A DNA stretch of 64,000 nt from an uncultured Eubacteriales bacterium (GCA_949293985.1 CASFFN010000006.1:1-64000), one strand, 5' to 3'. Positions 9,013 to 17,691 are shown, counted from the stretch's first letter. Numbers and translations: made by a program. The notes: generated from the sequence alone by a model not told the origin.

Positions 9013-10575
9013 ATGGAAAAACCCATTGTACTTGTAATTATGGACGGCGTAGGCAAGGGCGACGGCGGCAGCGGCGATGCTGTGGCTCAGGCCAACACCC
9101 CCACCCTGGACCGTCTGCTCTCTACCTGCCCCCACACCTACCTGAAAGCCCATGGCACCGCTGTGGGTCTGCCCTCCGATGAGGATATGGGCAACTCCGA
9201 GGTGGGTCACAATGCCCTGGGCTGCGGCCAGGTTTACTCCCAGGGGGCAAAGCTCGTTGGCGAGTCCATCGAAAACGGCACCCTGTTTGCCTCCCACACC
9301 TGGCTCGACCTGGTGGAAAATGCCAAGTCCGGCAAGGCCATGCATTTCCTGGGCCTGCTGTCTGACGGCAATGTCCACTCCAACATCAGCCACCTGATTG
9401 CCCTTTTGAAGGCTGCCCACGCTGCCGGGGTGAAGAAGGCCTACTGCCATATTCTTCTGGACGGCCGGGATGTGCCCGCCACTTCTGCTCTTGAGTATGT
9501 TGCCCAGCTGGAGGATGTGCTGAAAGCGCTGAATACCGAGGGCTGCGACTACGCCATCGCCTCCGGCGGCGGCCGTATGCAGGTGACCATGGACCGCTAT
9601 GAGGCCAACTGGGGCATGGTGGAGCTGGGCTGGCGTACCCATGTCCAGGGCATCGGCCGGCAGTTCGCTTCCGCTGCGGAGGCTGTGGAGACCTACCGGA
9701 AGGAGACCGGCTGCATCGACCAGGACCTGCCTCCCTTCGTGGTGGCAAGAAACGGGGAGCCCGTGGCAAAGATTGCCAACGGCGACAGCGTGGTGCTCTT
9801 TAACTTCCGGGGCGACCGGGCCCAGGAGATTTCCCTGGCCTTTGACCGGAAGGACTTTGACAAGTTTGACCGGGGCGACTACACCGGCGTGAAGTTTGCG
9901 GGAATGCTCCAGTACGACGGAGACCTGAACATCCCCGAGCACTATCTGGTCCAGCCCCCTGTGATTACCAACACCCTCACCGAGGTGCTGTGCAAGGCCG
10001 GCATCCACGAGTATGCCCTGTCCGAGACCCAGAAGTACGGCCATGTGACTTATTTCTGGAACGGCAACCGCTCCGGCAAGGTCTGCGAGGACCTGGAGGT
10101 TTACGAGGAAGTGCCCTCCGATGTGATTCCCTTTGAGCAGGCCCCTGCCATGAAGTCCAAGGAAATCACCGAGAAGATGGTGCAGGCGATGGCCTCCGGC
10201 AAGTTCCAGTTCCTGCGGTGCAACTACCCCAACGGCGACATGGTGGGCCACACCGGCGTCATGGAGGCAGTTATCTACGGCATGGAGTGCGTGGACAAGG
10301 GCCTGGCTGCCATCCTGGAAGCTGCCGACAAGTACGGCTATATGGTTCTGGTCACTGCCGACCACGGCAACGCCGACCAGATGACGGAAACCAAGAAGGG
10401 CAAGACCTCTGTCCGGACTGCCCACTCCCTGAACCCGGTTCCCTTCATCATCTACGACAAGGATAAGACCTGGGTCATCCGGGAGGGTCACTACGGCCTT
10501 GCCAATGTGGCGCCCACCATTGTGAAGATGATGGGCCTGACTGCTCCTGACTGCTGGGAGCAGAGTATGGTATAA
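9013..10575 (+). CDS. gpmI: 2,3-bisphosphoglycerate-independent phosphoglycerate mutase
   Basis: This 520-residue alkaline-phosphatase-fold enzyme interconverts 3- and 2-phosphoglycerate in glycolysis and normally needs two Mn2+ ions. The N-terminal metal Asp (VIMDGVGKGD) and the catalytic Ser in MGNSEVGHNALG are present. So are the later metal ligands in NFRGDRAQE and TADHGNADQM. The active-site surroundings (HGTAVGLPSDEDMGNSEVG and YSQGAKLV) look more like the plant-type/long branch of the family than the usual Firmicutes form, which reads GLP.GQMGNSEVGH. GGAGGG lies 8 bases before the ATG. The Asp23 gene follows after 27 bp. Confidence 0.95.
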   Translation: MEKPIVLVIMDGVGKGDGGSGDAVAQANTPTLDRLLSTCPHTYLKAHGTAVGLPSDEDMGNSEVGHNALGCGQVYSQGAKLVGESIENGTLFASHTWLDLVENAKSGKAMHFLGLLSDGNVHSNISHLIALLKAAHAAGVKKAYCHILLDGRDVPATSALEYVAQLEDVLKALNTEGCDYAIASGGGRMQVTMDRYEANWGMVELGWRTHVQGIGRQFASAAEAVETYRKETGCIDQDLPPFVVARNGEPVAKIANGDSVVLFNFRGDRAQEISLAFDRKDFDKFDRGDYTGVKFAGMLQYDGDLNIPEHYLVQPPVITNTLTEVLCKAGIHEYALSETQKYGHVTYFWNGNRSGKVCEDLEVYEEVPSDVIPFEQAPAMKSKEITEKMVQAMASGKFQFLRCNYPNGDMVGHTGVMEAVIYGMECVDKGLAAILEAADKYGYMVLVTADHGNADQMTETKKGKTSVRTAHSLNPVPFIIYDKDKTWVIREGHYGLANVAPTIVKMMGLTAPDCWEQSMV

Positions 10576-10602
10576 CCCGGATTTTCTAAGGAGGTACGGA
10601 GT

Positions 10603-10956
10603 ATGATTTGTCAGGAAAACCAGAAGGGCAATGTGTGTATCACCACCGAGGCCTATGTGGAAATTGCAGGCACCGCCGCATCCTACTGCTTTGGCGTCAA
10701 GGGCATGGCTGCCCGTTCCGTGACGGATGGCCTTTACCATCTGCTGCGGAAGGAGTCCATGGGCAAGGGCGTTCGGGTGGAGTTCCATCCGGACAAGTCC
10801 ATCTCCATTGATCTGCATATCATGGTGGACAACGGGGTCAACCTGGCCACCGTAGGCAGCTCCATCATTTCCGAAGTGCGCTATGTGGTGGAGAAGTCCA
10901 CCGATACCAAGGTTCGGAAGGTGAATGTATATATAGATTCCATGATGATTGGATAA
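10603..10956 (+). CDS. Asp23/Gls24-family protein (YloU-like)
   Basis: This 117-residue protein has the DUF322/Asp23 fold: GNVCITTEAYVEIAGTAASYCFGVKGMA, then VEFHPDKSISIDLHIMVDNGVN and VRKVNVYIDSM. The family includes the membrane-associated envelope-stress protein Asp23. YloU-type members lie just upstream of yloV/fakA across Firmicutes, and the pair is preserved here with 17 bp between genes. AAGGAGGT lies 7 bases before the ATG. No membrane segment is present. Its exact role, perhaps as a scaffold or envelope homeostasis factor, is not settled. Confidence 0.9.
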   Translation: MICQENQKGNVCITTEAYVEIAGTAASYCFGVKGMAARSVTDGLYHLLRKESMGKGVRVEFHPDKSISIDLHIMVDNGVNLATVGSSIISEVRYVVEKSTDTKVRKVNVYIDSMMIG

Positions 10957-10973
10957 TTTGGAGGTAGGAACCA

Positions 10974-12599
10974 TTGCGCGAGATTATTAACGGTTCGGAT
11001 TTCCGCAGAATGCTCATCAGCGCTGCGGCATCCATCGAGATTCACAAGCAGCAGCTCAACGAGCTGAATGTATTTCCCGTGCCGGACGGCGATACCGGCA
11101 CCAATATGTCCATGACCATTTCCGCCGCCGCCGCCGAGCTGCGGAAGACGGAGGATCCCTCCCTGGAAAAGGCCTCCTCTGTCACCGCTTCCGCCATGCT
11201 GCGGGGCGCCAGAGGCAACTCCGGCGTGATTTTGTCCCTGCTGATGCGGGGCATGGCCAAGGCCCTCAAAGGCCATGAGGAGTGCGACGGCACCTTGTGG
11301 GCCCATGCTTTGCAGGAGGGCGTGGACGCCGCTTACAAGGCCATTATGAAGCCTACGGAGGGCACCATTTTGACGGTTGCCCGGCTGGCTGCCTCCAAGG
11401 CCGCCCGCGCCGCCCGGGAGAATAACTACCTGGAATTTGTCCATGAGGCGGCCATCGCCGAGGCGAAAGCCGCTCTGGCGGATACGGTGAACCAGAACCC
11501 GGTGCTGAAGAAGGCCGGGGTAGTGGACGCCGGCGGTAAGGGCTGGCTTTTTGCCCTGGAGGCCATGCTCAGCGCTCTGCGGGGTGAAGACATCATTGTA
11601 CCGGAGGGAGCGGTGGAAGTGAAGGAGCAGGCGGACTTCTCCGACTTTGCCGACGAGGACATTACCTTTACCTACTGCACCGAGTTCATCGTGTCCCGGG
11701 AGGGGAACGCGGATCCGGAGAAGCTGCGGGCTTTCCTGAACGAGCTGGGCGACAGCCTGGTGCTGGTGGACGACGAGGAGATCATCAAGGTCCATGTCCA
11801 CACCAACGACCCCGGCGCGGCCCTTCACGAGGCGGTGAAGTACGGCAGCTTCGTCACGGTGAAGATTGAAAATATGCGCCTGCAGCACACGGAAAAGGTG
11901 ATGAGCGAGCAGGAGCTGGCCCCCAAGATCGCGGAGCCGGAAAAGCCCATCGGCGTGGTATCCGTGTGCGCCGGCAGCGGGCTTGCGGATGTGTTCTCCA
12001 ACCTGGGGGTGGACGGCGTCATCTCCGGCGGTCAGACCATGAACCCCAGCACCCAGGATATCCTGGAGGCGGTGAACAAGGTCCCGGCGGAGACGGTGCT
12101 GGTGCTGCCCAACAACAAGAACATCATCATGGCCGCCCAGCAGGTGGATGAGCTGACCCCCAAGCATGTGGTGGTCATCCCCAGCAAGACCGTGCCCCAG
12201 GGCGTTACCGCCATGCTGAACTTCAATCCCGAGGGCACCGTGGAGGAAAATACGGAGGCCATGACCCAGGCCCTGGGTACCGTGGACACCATGCAGATTA
12301 CCTATGCCGCCCGGAACTCCGACTTTGACGGTCACGACATCCACGAGGGCGACTACCTGGCCATCTACGGCAGCTCCCTGTTCGGCACCAGCCAGGACAT
12401 CCGGGTGCTGCTCCGGGCTTTGGCGGAGAAGGTGCGGGACTCCGGCAAGGAGTTTATCACCATCTACTATGGCGAGGACATCAAGGAAAAGCACGCCCAG
12501 AAGGCCGCCGACCTGTTCAGCAATATCTGCCCCAACGCGGATGTGAACCTGCTCCGGGGCGGTCAGCCTGTATATTATTATATGATTTCCGCAGAATAA
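10974..12599 (+). CDS. fakA: DAK2-domain fatty acid kinase FakA-like protein (YloV)
   Basis: This 541-residue protein has an N-terminal DhaL/DAK2 ATP-binding domain (about 1-200) with the Mg-ATP loop VFPVPDGDTGTNMSMT, ARGNSGVILS and VDAGGKGW. A middle domain follows, then a C-terminal FakB-like domain ending LLRGGQPVYYYM. FakA phosphorylates fatty acids held by FakB proteins, feeding acyl phosphate into phospholipid synthesis. No FakB gene is in the window. The start is TTG at 10974, supported by GGAGG 9 bases upstream and the absence of a nearby ATG. A terminator follows 15 bases after the stop. Confidence 0.9.
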   Translation: MREIINGSDFRRMLISAAASIEIHKQQLNELNVFPVPDGDTGTNMSMTISAAAAELRKTEDPSLEKASSVTASAMLRGARGNSGVILSLLMRGMAKALKGHEECDGTLWAHALQEGVDAAYKAIMKPTEGTILTVARLAASKAARAARENNYLEFVHEAAIAEAKAALADTVNQNPVLKKAGVVDAGGKGWLFALEAMLSALRGEDIIVPEGAVEVKEQADFSDFADEDITFTYCTEFIVSREGNADPEKLRAFLNELGDSLVLVDDEEIIKVHVHTNDPGAALHEAVKYGSFVTVKIENMRLQHTEKVMSEQELAPKIAEPEKPIGVVSVCAGSGLADVFSNLGVDGVISGGQTMNPSTQDILEAVNKVPAETVLVLPNNKNIIMAAQQVDELTPKHVVVIPSKTVPQGVTAMLNFNPEGTVEENTEAMTQALGTVDTMQITYAARNSDFDGHDIHEGDYLAIYGSSLFGTSQDIRVLLRALAEKVRDSGKEFITIYYGEDIKEKHAQKAADLFSNICPNADVNLLRGGQPVYYYMISAE

Positions 12600-12614
12600 T
12601 CGGGGAAAATCAGA

Positions 12615-12646
12615 AAGGCCCGCTGCCCTGGCAGAGGGCCTTTTTC
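12615..12646 (+). terminator. Terminator after fakA
   Basis: AGGCCC..CTGCC-CT-GGCAG..GGGCCT hairpin followed by TTTTT. Confidence 0.9.
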
Positions 12647-12651
12647 TCTAA

Positions 12652-12812
12652 GGAACCTCTGAATAAATCGTCTGCGGCTGAACAGCGGATCTTTTTCCCC
12701 ATCCATGCAGAATGAAAAACAGGAAGTACATACAGTATTCCGCTGTTTTCCATTCTTTTGTCTGAGGAAAAATCTCTCGCTGTCAGCTCTTGCCGATTTA
12801 ATCAGAGTTTCC
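12652..12812. mobile_element. 161-bp MITE-like element, copy B (best preserved)
   Basis: The terminal inverted repeats are GGAACCTCTGAATAAATCG and (reverse) GGAAACTCTGATTAAATCG. They are flanked on both sides by CTAA (12648-12651 and 12813-12816), a perfect 4-bp target duplication of the YTAR type made by some IS5-group transposases. The central hairpin is 12710-12729 with 12735-12755. There is no open frame of its own, so movement would need a transposase supplied from elsewhere. Confidence 0.82.
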
Positions 12813-12838
12813 CTAAAGCAGCAAAAGGAGGGATTGCC

Positions 12839-13675
12839 GTGGGCGCTTGGATTCGCCGCAATGGAAAAAGAATTTTCAAAGTGTTCGATGATATTTCCCG
12901 CCTTCGGGTGTCGGTGTATGCCGGAAACGCCGGGTTTTTCGTGCTGCTGGCAGTATTTCCGACCCTGATGCTGGTGATGAGCGTGATTCGCTATACCGGC
13001 CTGGATATCAACATCCTGACGGATATATTGGATGGCTTCATACCCAGCGCCCTCATGGACGGAGCCAGGCGGGTTATTCTCAATACCTACTACTCCACCT
13101 CCACCGCCGTGGTCTCCATCTCGGCGGTGACAGCCCTGTGGGCGGCCAGCCGGGGGGTTTACGGGATTCTCCGGGGCTTAAACGGGGTGTACGGAGTGGA
13201 GGAGGACCGGGGATATTTTTATACCCGGCTCATCAGCGTGGTGTATACCTTCGGTTTTCTCATTGTGCTGCTGCTGACCCTGGTGCTCCATGTGTTCAGC
13301 AATCAGCTGCTGGAGCTTTTGTCCTGGAAGGACGGCGCGTTTTTTGCCTTTTTGATGGATGTGGTGAACCTGCGGTTTTTTGTGCTTCTGGGGATCCAGA
13401 CGGTGCTGTTCACCGCCATTTATGTGGTGCTGCCCAATAAGCGGAACCGGATTCGGGACAGCCTGCCGGGGGCCATGCTGGCCTCCGCCGGATGGCTGAT
13501 TTACACGGATTTGTATTCGATTTATGTAAACCACTTTAACGGCAGCGCCAACCTCTACGGCCCGGTGTACACCGTGGCTCTGAGTATGCTGTGGCTGTAC
13601 TTCTGCCTTTCCATTTTGTTTTACGGCGGCGCTCTGAACGCCTACCTGACCGCCCAGGAAAAAAAGGAAAAATAG
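12839..13675 (+). CDS. YihY/BrkB-family inner membrane protein
   Basis: This 278-residue integral membrane protein has about six hydrophobic segments. It carries family landmarks near the N-terminus (AGNAGFFVLLAVFPTLMLV), in the middle (ALWAASRGVYGILRGLNGVYGVEEDRGYF) and at the C-terminus (GSANLYGPVYTVALSMLWLYFCLSILFYGGALNA). The family was once annotated as ribonuclease BN. Its members are now regarded as membrane proteins of unclear, possibly transport, function. GTG at 12839 is the start because AAAAGGAGGG is 6 bases before it. The longer open frame reaches back into MITE copy B and cannot be native coding sequence. Confidence 0.9.
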   Translation: MGAWIRRNGKRIFKVFDDISRLRVSVYAGNAGFFVLLAVFPTLMLVMSVIRYTGLDINILTDILDGFIPSALMDGARRVILNTYYSTSTAVVSISAVTALWAASRGVYGILRGLNGVYGVEEDRGYFYTRLISVVYTFGFLIVLLLTLVLHVFSNQLLELLSWKDGAFFAFLMDVVNLRFFVLLGIQTVLFTAIYVVLPNKRNRIRDSLPGAMLASAGWLIYTDLYSIYVNHFNGSANLYGPVYTVALSMLWLYFCLSILFYGGALNAYLTAQEKKEK

Positions 13676-13737
13676 TGGAAAATGTTTAAGTATTATTCAT
13701 AAAAAACCGATACAATAGCCCGAAAGGGGGGATTGGA

Positions 13738-14565
13738 ATGTTCGGCTTTGTGATGGCGAATGTGGAGGAGCTGCAGCCTGAGGAAAAGAAGCGGTACCAG
13801 CAGGTGTATTGCGGCATCTGCCGGGGCATCCGGGAGCGCGCTTCCGGGACCGCCCGGCTGGCGCTGCAATACGATATGACCTTTCTGGCGCTGCTGCTTA
13901 TGAGCCTGTACGAGCCGGAGGAATCGGAAGGGAAACCTGCCTGCGGCTTCCATCCTCTGGCACCCCGGCCCTATGTTTCCAATCCCTGTATCGACTATGC
14001 CGCCGACATGAATGTGCTGCTGGCCTACTATAAGGCCCTGGACGACTGGCAGGACGAAAAGAGCCTGAAGGGCAGAACCGGGGCGCTGTTTCTTCAGAAA
14101 CCGGCGGAAAAAATCGCCGCCCAATACCCCCGGCAAAGCCAGGCGGTACACCGGTGCCTCCAAAAGCTCAGCGATTTGGAAAAGGCCGGCTGCCCGGAGC
14201 CGGACGGCCCTGCCGGCACTTTCGGCGCGCTTATGGGAGAGCTGATGGTGTACCGGGAGGATTTGTGGGAGCCGGCCCTGAGGCAGCTGGGGCAGGCCTT
14301 GGGGCGGTTTATTTACCTGGCGGACGCCGCGGTGGACTATTGCTCCGACCGGCGGCGACACCGGTACAATCCCTTCCTGGCCATGGGTACCGGGGAGGAT
14401 TGGAGCCGGTGGGAGGAGTACTTAGTGCTGACCATGGGGCGGTGCACCCAGTATTTTGAGAGCCTGCCGCTGGTACAGGATAAGAAGCTGCTGGACAACA
14501 TTTTGTACAGCGGCGTGTGGATTGCCTATCGGGGCAAGCGGAAGGAAGAGAACAAGGAGAGGTAA
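13738..14565 (+). CDS. DUF5685-family protein
   Basis: This 275-residue protein has no signal peptide. It starts MFGFVMANVEELQPEEKKRYQQVYCGICRGI, with a CGIC pair, and carries a DALDDWQDE-like acidic helix and FGALMGEL and YLADAAVDY motifs. These resemble the Asp-rich helices of all-alpha prenyl-synthase-like folds. I recognise it as the DUF5685 family, which often sits beside J-domain proteins in Oscillospiraceae, as it does here (3-bp gap). A GGGGG ribosome site is 7 bases before the ATG. The function is unknown. The pairing suggests the J-protein may act on it or with it. Confidence 0.75.
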   Translation: MFGFVMANVEELQPEEKKRYQQVYCGICRGIRERASGTARLALQYDMTFLALLLMSLYEPEESEGKPACGFHPLAPRPYVSNPCIDYAADMNVLLAYYKALDDWQDEKSLKGRTGALFLQKPAEKIAAQYPRQSQAVHRCLQKLSDLEKAGCPEPDGPAGTFGALMGELMVYREDLWEPALRQLGQALGRFIYLADAAVDYCSDRRRHRYNPFLAMGTGEDWSRWEEYLVLTMGRCTQYFESLPLVQDKKLLDNILYSGVWIAYRGKRKEENKER

Positions 14566-14568
14566 CCC

Positions 14569-15237
14569 ATGATAGAGGATCCGTATAAGATTTTGGGAGT
14601 CAGTCCCCAGGCTACCGACGAAGAGATCAAGGCGGCTTACCGGAAGCTGGCCAAGCAGTATCACCCGGACAGAAACCCGGGGGACGCGGAGGCCGCCAAG
14701 AAAATGCAGCAGATCAATGCCGCTTACGAGCAGATCAAAAATCCCGAAAAGGCCGCCAGAAACAGCGGCGGCCAGGGCTACGGCGGTCAGAGCTATGGCG
14801 GCTACGACCCCTTCGGCGGCTTCAATCCCTTTGGGGGCGGCTATGCCGGGGGCCAGACCCGGCAGGAGTCCCAGCAGGGACAGTATCACCGGGCGGCGGA
14901 GCAGTACATTCGCTTCGGACGGTATCAGGAGGCTTTGAACGCCTTGCAGTTTGCACCGGAAAAGGACGCCCGGTGGTACTACCTGTCCGCCCTGGCCAAC
15001 GACGGCCTGGGGAACCAGGTGACGGCTTTGGAGCACATCAAGCGGGCGGTGTCCATGGAGCCGGACAATGCCCAGTACCTGTATACATTAGAGCAGATTC
15101 AGGGAGGCGGCAGCGCCTACCGGCAGCAGGCCGGAAACTTCCGGGGCTTTACCATGGGAGCCAGCCCCTGCGCCTCCTTGTGTATGTGCTATGCCCTGCA
15201 AATGTGCTGCTGCCGGGGCAGAATCTTCTGCTGCTAA
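14569..15237 (+). CDS. J-domain protein with TPR-like region and cysteine-rich tail
   Basis: This 222-residue protein starts with a complete J domain (about 3-65) including the DnaK-stimulating HPD in KQYHPDRNPGD. A Gly/Tyr/Phe-rich linker follows (about 66-105), then a TPR-like helical repeat region (about 107-170). The tail SPCASLCMCYALQMCCCRGRIFCC holds nine Cys in its last 24 residues. It lacks the DnaJ zinc-finger and C-terminal substrate domains, so it is a class C J-protein. The tail could bind metal or be lipid-modified; this is a guess. It overlaps in operon with DUF5685 and an amidohydrolase that starts 4 bp later. Confidence 0.88.
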   Translation: MIEDPYKILGVSPQATDEEIKAAYRKLAKQYHPDRNPGDAEAAKKMQQINAAYEQIKNPEKAARNSGGQGYGGQSYGGYDPFGGFNPFGGGYAGGQTRQESQQGQYHRAAEQYIRFGRYQEALNALQFAPEKDARWYYLSALANDGLGNQVTALEHIKRAVSMEPDNAQYLYTLEQIQGGGSAYRQQAGNFRGFTMGASPCASLCMCYALQMCCCRGRIFCC

Positions 15238-15241
15238 GTCG

Positions 15242-16084
15242 ATGAAGGGGAATTGTCATATCCACGCCCTGCTGGACGGCAGGGATTGGCGGAAAGCCAT
15301 TGACCGCCACCGGGAAAAACCGGAGGAAAGCTTCCTGCATGAAATGCTGGGGACATATGCCGCCCTGGGCTATACCTATCTCCGGGACGGCGGCGACCGG
15401 TGGGGGGCGGGGGCGAAGGCCCGGAGCCTGTCCCCGGCCTATGGCATCACATACCGCACCCCTTTGTCGCCGCTGTGCAAGAAGGGCTGCTATGGGGCCT
15501 TCATCGGAACCACCTACGAAAAGCTCACCCAATACCGGGATTTGGTGGTGGAAAACCGGGAAATGGGGGCGGATTTCATTAAGATTATGATTTCCGGCCT
15601 GATGGATTTTGACCGGTTCGGGGTGCTGACGCAAAAAGGCCCGGAGCTGTGGGAAATCCCGGAGCTTGTCCGCATCGCCCATGAAGAGGGCATGGCGGTG
15701 ATGGCCCACGGCAACGGCGCAAATGCGGTGCTGGCGGCAGCCAAAGCCGGGGTGGACTCCATCGAGCACGGCGCTTACCTGAATGAAGAAGCCCTTCACG
15801 CCATGCAGGAATCGGGGACGGTTTGGGTGCCTACCTTGTCCACCATCGGAAATCTCCGGGGGAAAGGACGCTTCCAGGAGGAAGCGGTGGAGAAAATCCT
15901 TCAAAGCGCCATGGAAAATGTGGGATACTTCCTGAAAATCGGAGGAAAAATTGCCCCAGGGGACGATGCCGGTGCCTGGGCCGTGCCCCACGGTTGCCAG
16001 ACGGAAGAGAACCTCCTGTACCAGGCCGGAGCCACAGAGGCGGATTTGCAGGCGGGCACAAAGGCAATCATAGAAAAATTTTAG
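15242..16084 (+). CDS. Amidohydrolase-family metal-dependent hydrolase
   Basis: This 280-residue TIM-barrel hydrolase has the metal-binding HIH near its N-terminus (GNCHIHALLDG), a candidate metal Lys/His region (DFIKIMISGLMDF, VMAHGNG), SIEHGAYLNEEAL and the late Asp in IAPGDDAGAW. It lacks the beta-sandwich domain that normally precedes HxH in long amidohydrolases, but this short architecture exists in the family. The start ATG at 15242 is 4 bp after the J-protein stop with no good ribosome site, so translation is probably coupled. The substrate is unknown. The terminator begins at the last base of the stop codon. Confidence 0.82.
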   Translation: MKGNCHIHALLDGRDWRKAIDRHREKPEESFLHEMLGTYAALGYTYLRDGGDRWGAGAKARSLSPAYGITYRTPLSPLCKKGCYGAFIGTTYEKLTQYRDLVVENREMGADFIKIMISGLMDFDRFGVLTQKGPELWEIPELVRIAHEEGMAVMAHGNGANAVLAAAKAGVDSIEHGAYLNEEALHAMQESGTVWVPTLSTIGNLRGKGRFQEEAVEKILQSAMENVGYFLKIGGKIAPGDDAGAWAVPHGCQTEENLLYQAGATEADLQAGTKAIIEKF

Positions 16085-16109
16085 GCGGAGCTTTGGCTCC
16101 GCCTGTTTT
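16084..16109. terminator. Bidirectional terminator between convergent genes
   Basis: GGCGGAGC-TTTG-GCTCCGCC followed by TGTTTTTT. It closes the amidohydrolase operon and may also serve the PfkB gene. Confidence 0.92.
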
Positions 16110-17048
16110 TTATTCGGTTGCGGCGGGACATATTTCCAGTCCCAGCTCCTCCGGCAGGAACCGGGGGCAGACATTTTCCGAGGAGGTGATGACGGCGGCC
16201 GCCAGCTTGGTGCCGATTTCCACCGACTGGGAGAGGGTCTTGCCGTAGGTCAGGCCCATGGATACCCCGGCGCAGAAGGCGTCCCCGGCTCCGGTGGTGT
16301 CCTTTACCTGGACATTCTTGGCAGGACAGAAGCCCTGCTCCCCGGCGCAGCTGGCAAATACCGCGCCCTTGGCTCCCATGGTCACCACCATGGAGGGGAT
16401 TTTCGCCCGCTGAATGTTCTCTGAGAGAATCTTTTGCAGCTCCTGAGGCGTGAATTTCTGGTAGTCTTCCAAAAACAGCAGCCCCGCTTCCAGCTGATTG
16501 CAGATGAAGCAGTCAAACTTCTGCAAAAAGTCCCGGCGCTCGGCGGCGATGCTCATGTTGGACACCAGACCAAAAAGCTTTACATGGTGCTTCTGGGCAA
16601 GGGAGATGACCTCTTTCACAATCTCCTTGTCCAAATCCACCTCAATCACAATGGCGTGGGCATTTTCAAAAATCTCGTCTCCCTTTTCCTGGAGCAAATC
16701 CACCAGGGGCAGCATATTGGGCCGTTTGGAGATGGAACCGGCCACATCCCCGTTGTTGTCGAACACCGCCAGCCAGGTGCCCATGCCGTCGGGGCGGGAG
16801 AGGACGTAGTCGGTGTTTACTTTGTGGTTCTGCAGCTTCCGCAGCACATCCCGTCCCAGGGGCGAGTCGTCCACGATTCCCACATAGGTGGGGCGCAGCT
16901 CCACATTGGCAATGTCCTCCACCACATTCCGGCTGACACCGCCGTGGATGTATTCGATTCTGCCTACATTTCGCCCGTTGGGAATATACATATCCTGGGG
17001 GAAGCCCTTGATGTCCACAAAGGCCGCGCCGATTACCACAATACCCAT
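16110..17048 (-). CDS. PfkB-family carbohydrate/nucleoside kinase
   Basis: This 312-residue ribokinase-fold enzyme has the N-terminal GG motif region (EYIHGGVSRNVVEDIANV), and the C-terminal anion-hole/catalytic motif DTTGAGDAFCAG with the catalytic Asp. It resembles adenosine/ribokinase or pseudouridine kinase relatives. The phosphoryl acceptor cannot be told from sequence alone. The frame runs 52 codons further, but GGAGG lies 6 bases before ATG 17048 and the protein then opens with the family beta strand MGIVVIGAAFVDIKG. A consensus-like promoter is at 17074-17102. Confidence 0.9.
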   Translation of the reverse strand: MGIVVIGAAFVDIKGFPQDMYIPNGRNVGRIEYIHGGVSRNVVEDIANVELRPTYVGIVDDSPLGRDVLRKLQNHKVNTDYVLSRPDGMGTWLAVFDNNGDVAGSISKRPNMLPLVDLLQEKGDEIFENAHAIVIEVDLDKEIVKEVISLAQKHHVKLFGLVSNMSIAAERRDFLQKFDCFICNQLEAGLLFLEDYQKFTPQELQKILSENIQRAKIPSMVVTMGAKGAVFASCAGEQGFCPAKNVQVKDTTGAGDAFCAGVSMGLTYGKTLSQSVEIGTKLAAAVITSSENVCPRFLPEELGLEICPAATE

Positions 17049-17073
17049 GAAACGCCTCCGGTTTTTTCTTTTC

Positions 17074-17102
17074 ATTGTATCACATATTTTCCGATTTTCC
17101 AA
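17074..17102 (-). promoter_or_regulatory. Promoter of the PfkB kinase gene
   Basis: Minus strand TTGGAA, 17-bp spacer, TACAAT, about 26 bases before the start codon. Confidence 0.65.
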
Positions 17103-17182
17103 CAAAAATATAAGGTTTTCCGGAGATATGGACTTATCCATAAAGCTGTGATAGAATGGAGGCCGAAAAGGGAGGATGGAAA

Positions 17183-17638
17183 ATGGAATACAAAATTGTG
17201 ACAATCAAGGAAAGACCGGATTTGTGTGAGGAGGCTGCCCAATGGTTTCACAGCAAATGGGAGGTGCCTGCCGACGCATATCTTGAGAGCATGAAAGCCT
17301 CTTTATTGGAAGATGAGCCGGTGCCGGGGTGGTATTTGTGCTTGTATGGAGATACCATTATCGGAGGTGCGGGAATCATTGAAAATGACTTTCACAACCG
17401 AACGGATTTGACGCCCAATCTATGTGCCCTGTATGTAGAAGAGGCCCATCGTTGCAGGGGTGTGGCGAGAAAGCTCTTATCTTATATTTGCGAAGATATG
17501 AAAAATCAGGGGGTGGGGACACTGTATCTGGTCACAGAGCATACAAGCTTCTATGAACGATATGGATGGACATTTTTGTGTATGGTGACCGGAGAGGACG
17601 GGGGAAGTATGCGGATGTATGTCCACCCTGGGAAATAG
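17183..17638 (+). CDS. GNAT-family N-acetyltransferase
   Basis: This 151-residue protein has the GNAT core: strand beta4 PNLCALYVEEAHRCRGVARKLLSYI, with the acetyl-CoA pyrophosphate loop RCRGVA (R-x-x-G-x-A), then LYLVTEHTSFYERYGWTFL, which holds the conserved FYERYGW segment. The acceptor is unknown. GGGAGG is 7 bases before ATG 17183; an ATG nine codons earlier lacks such a site. Its codon use is more AT-rich than its neighbours, which may mean recent acquisition. It is monocistronic, with a strong terminator shared with iscR. Confidence 0.87.
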   Translation: MEYKIVTIKERPDLCEEAAQWFHSKWEVPADAYLESMKASLLEDEPVPGWYLCLYGDTIIGGAGIIENDFHNRTDLTPNLCALYVEEAHRCRGVARKLLSYICEDMKNQGVGTLYLVTEHTSFYERYGWTFLCMVTGEDGGSMRMYVHPGK

Positions 17639-17651
17639 CCGCTGGAGTTGA

Positions 17652-17686
17652 AAAACACCGCTTTCTTCCACAGAAAGCGGTGTTTT
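17652..17686. terminator. Bidirectional terminator, GNAT gene / iscR
   Basis: A perfect 14-bp stem, AAAACACCGCTTTC with GAAAGCGGTGTTTT around a 7-base loop, placed between convergent genes. U-runs are present on both strands. Confidence 0.93.
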
Positions 17687-17691
17687 CACAT

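Noticed and set aside
8914..12494. Minus-strand frames opposite gpmI and fakA
   Set aside because: They are shadows of well-recognised plus-strand genes, without start signals or family motifs.
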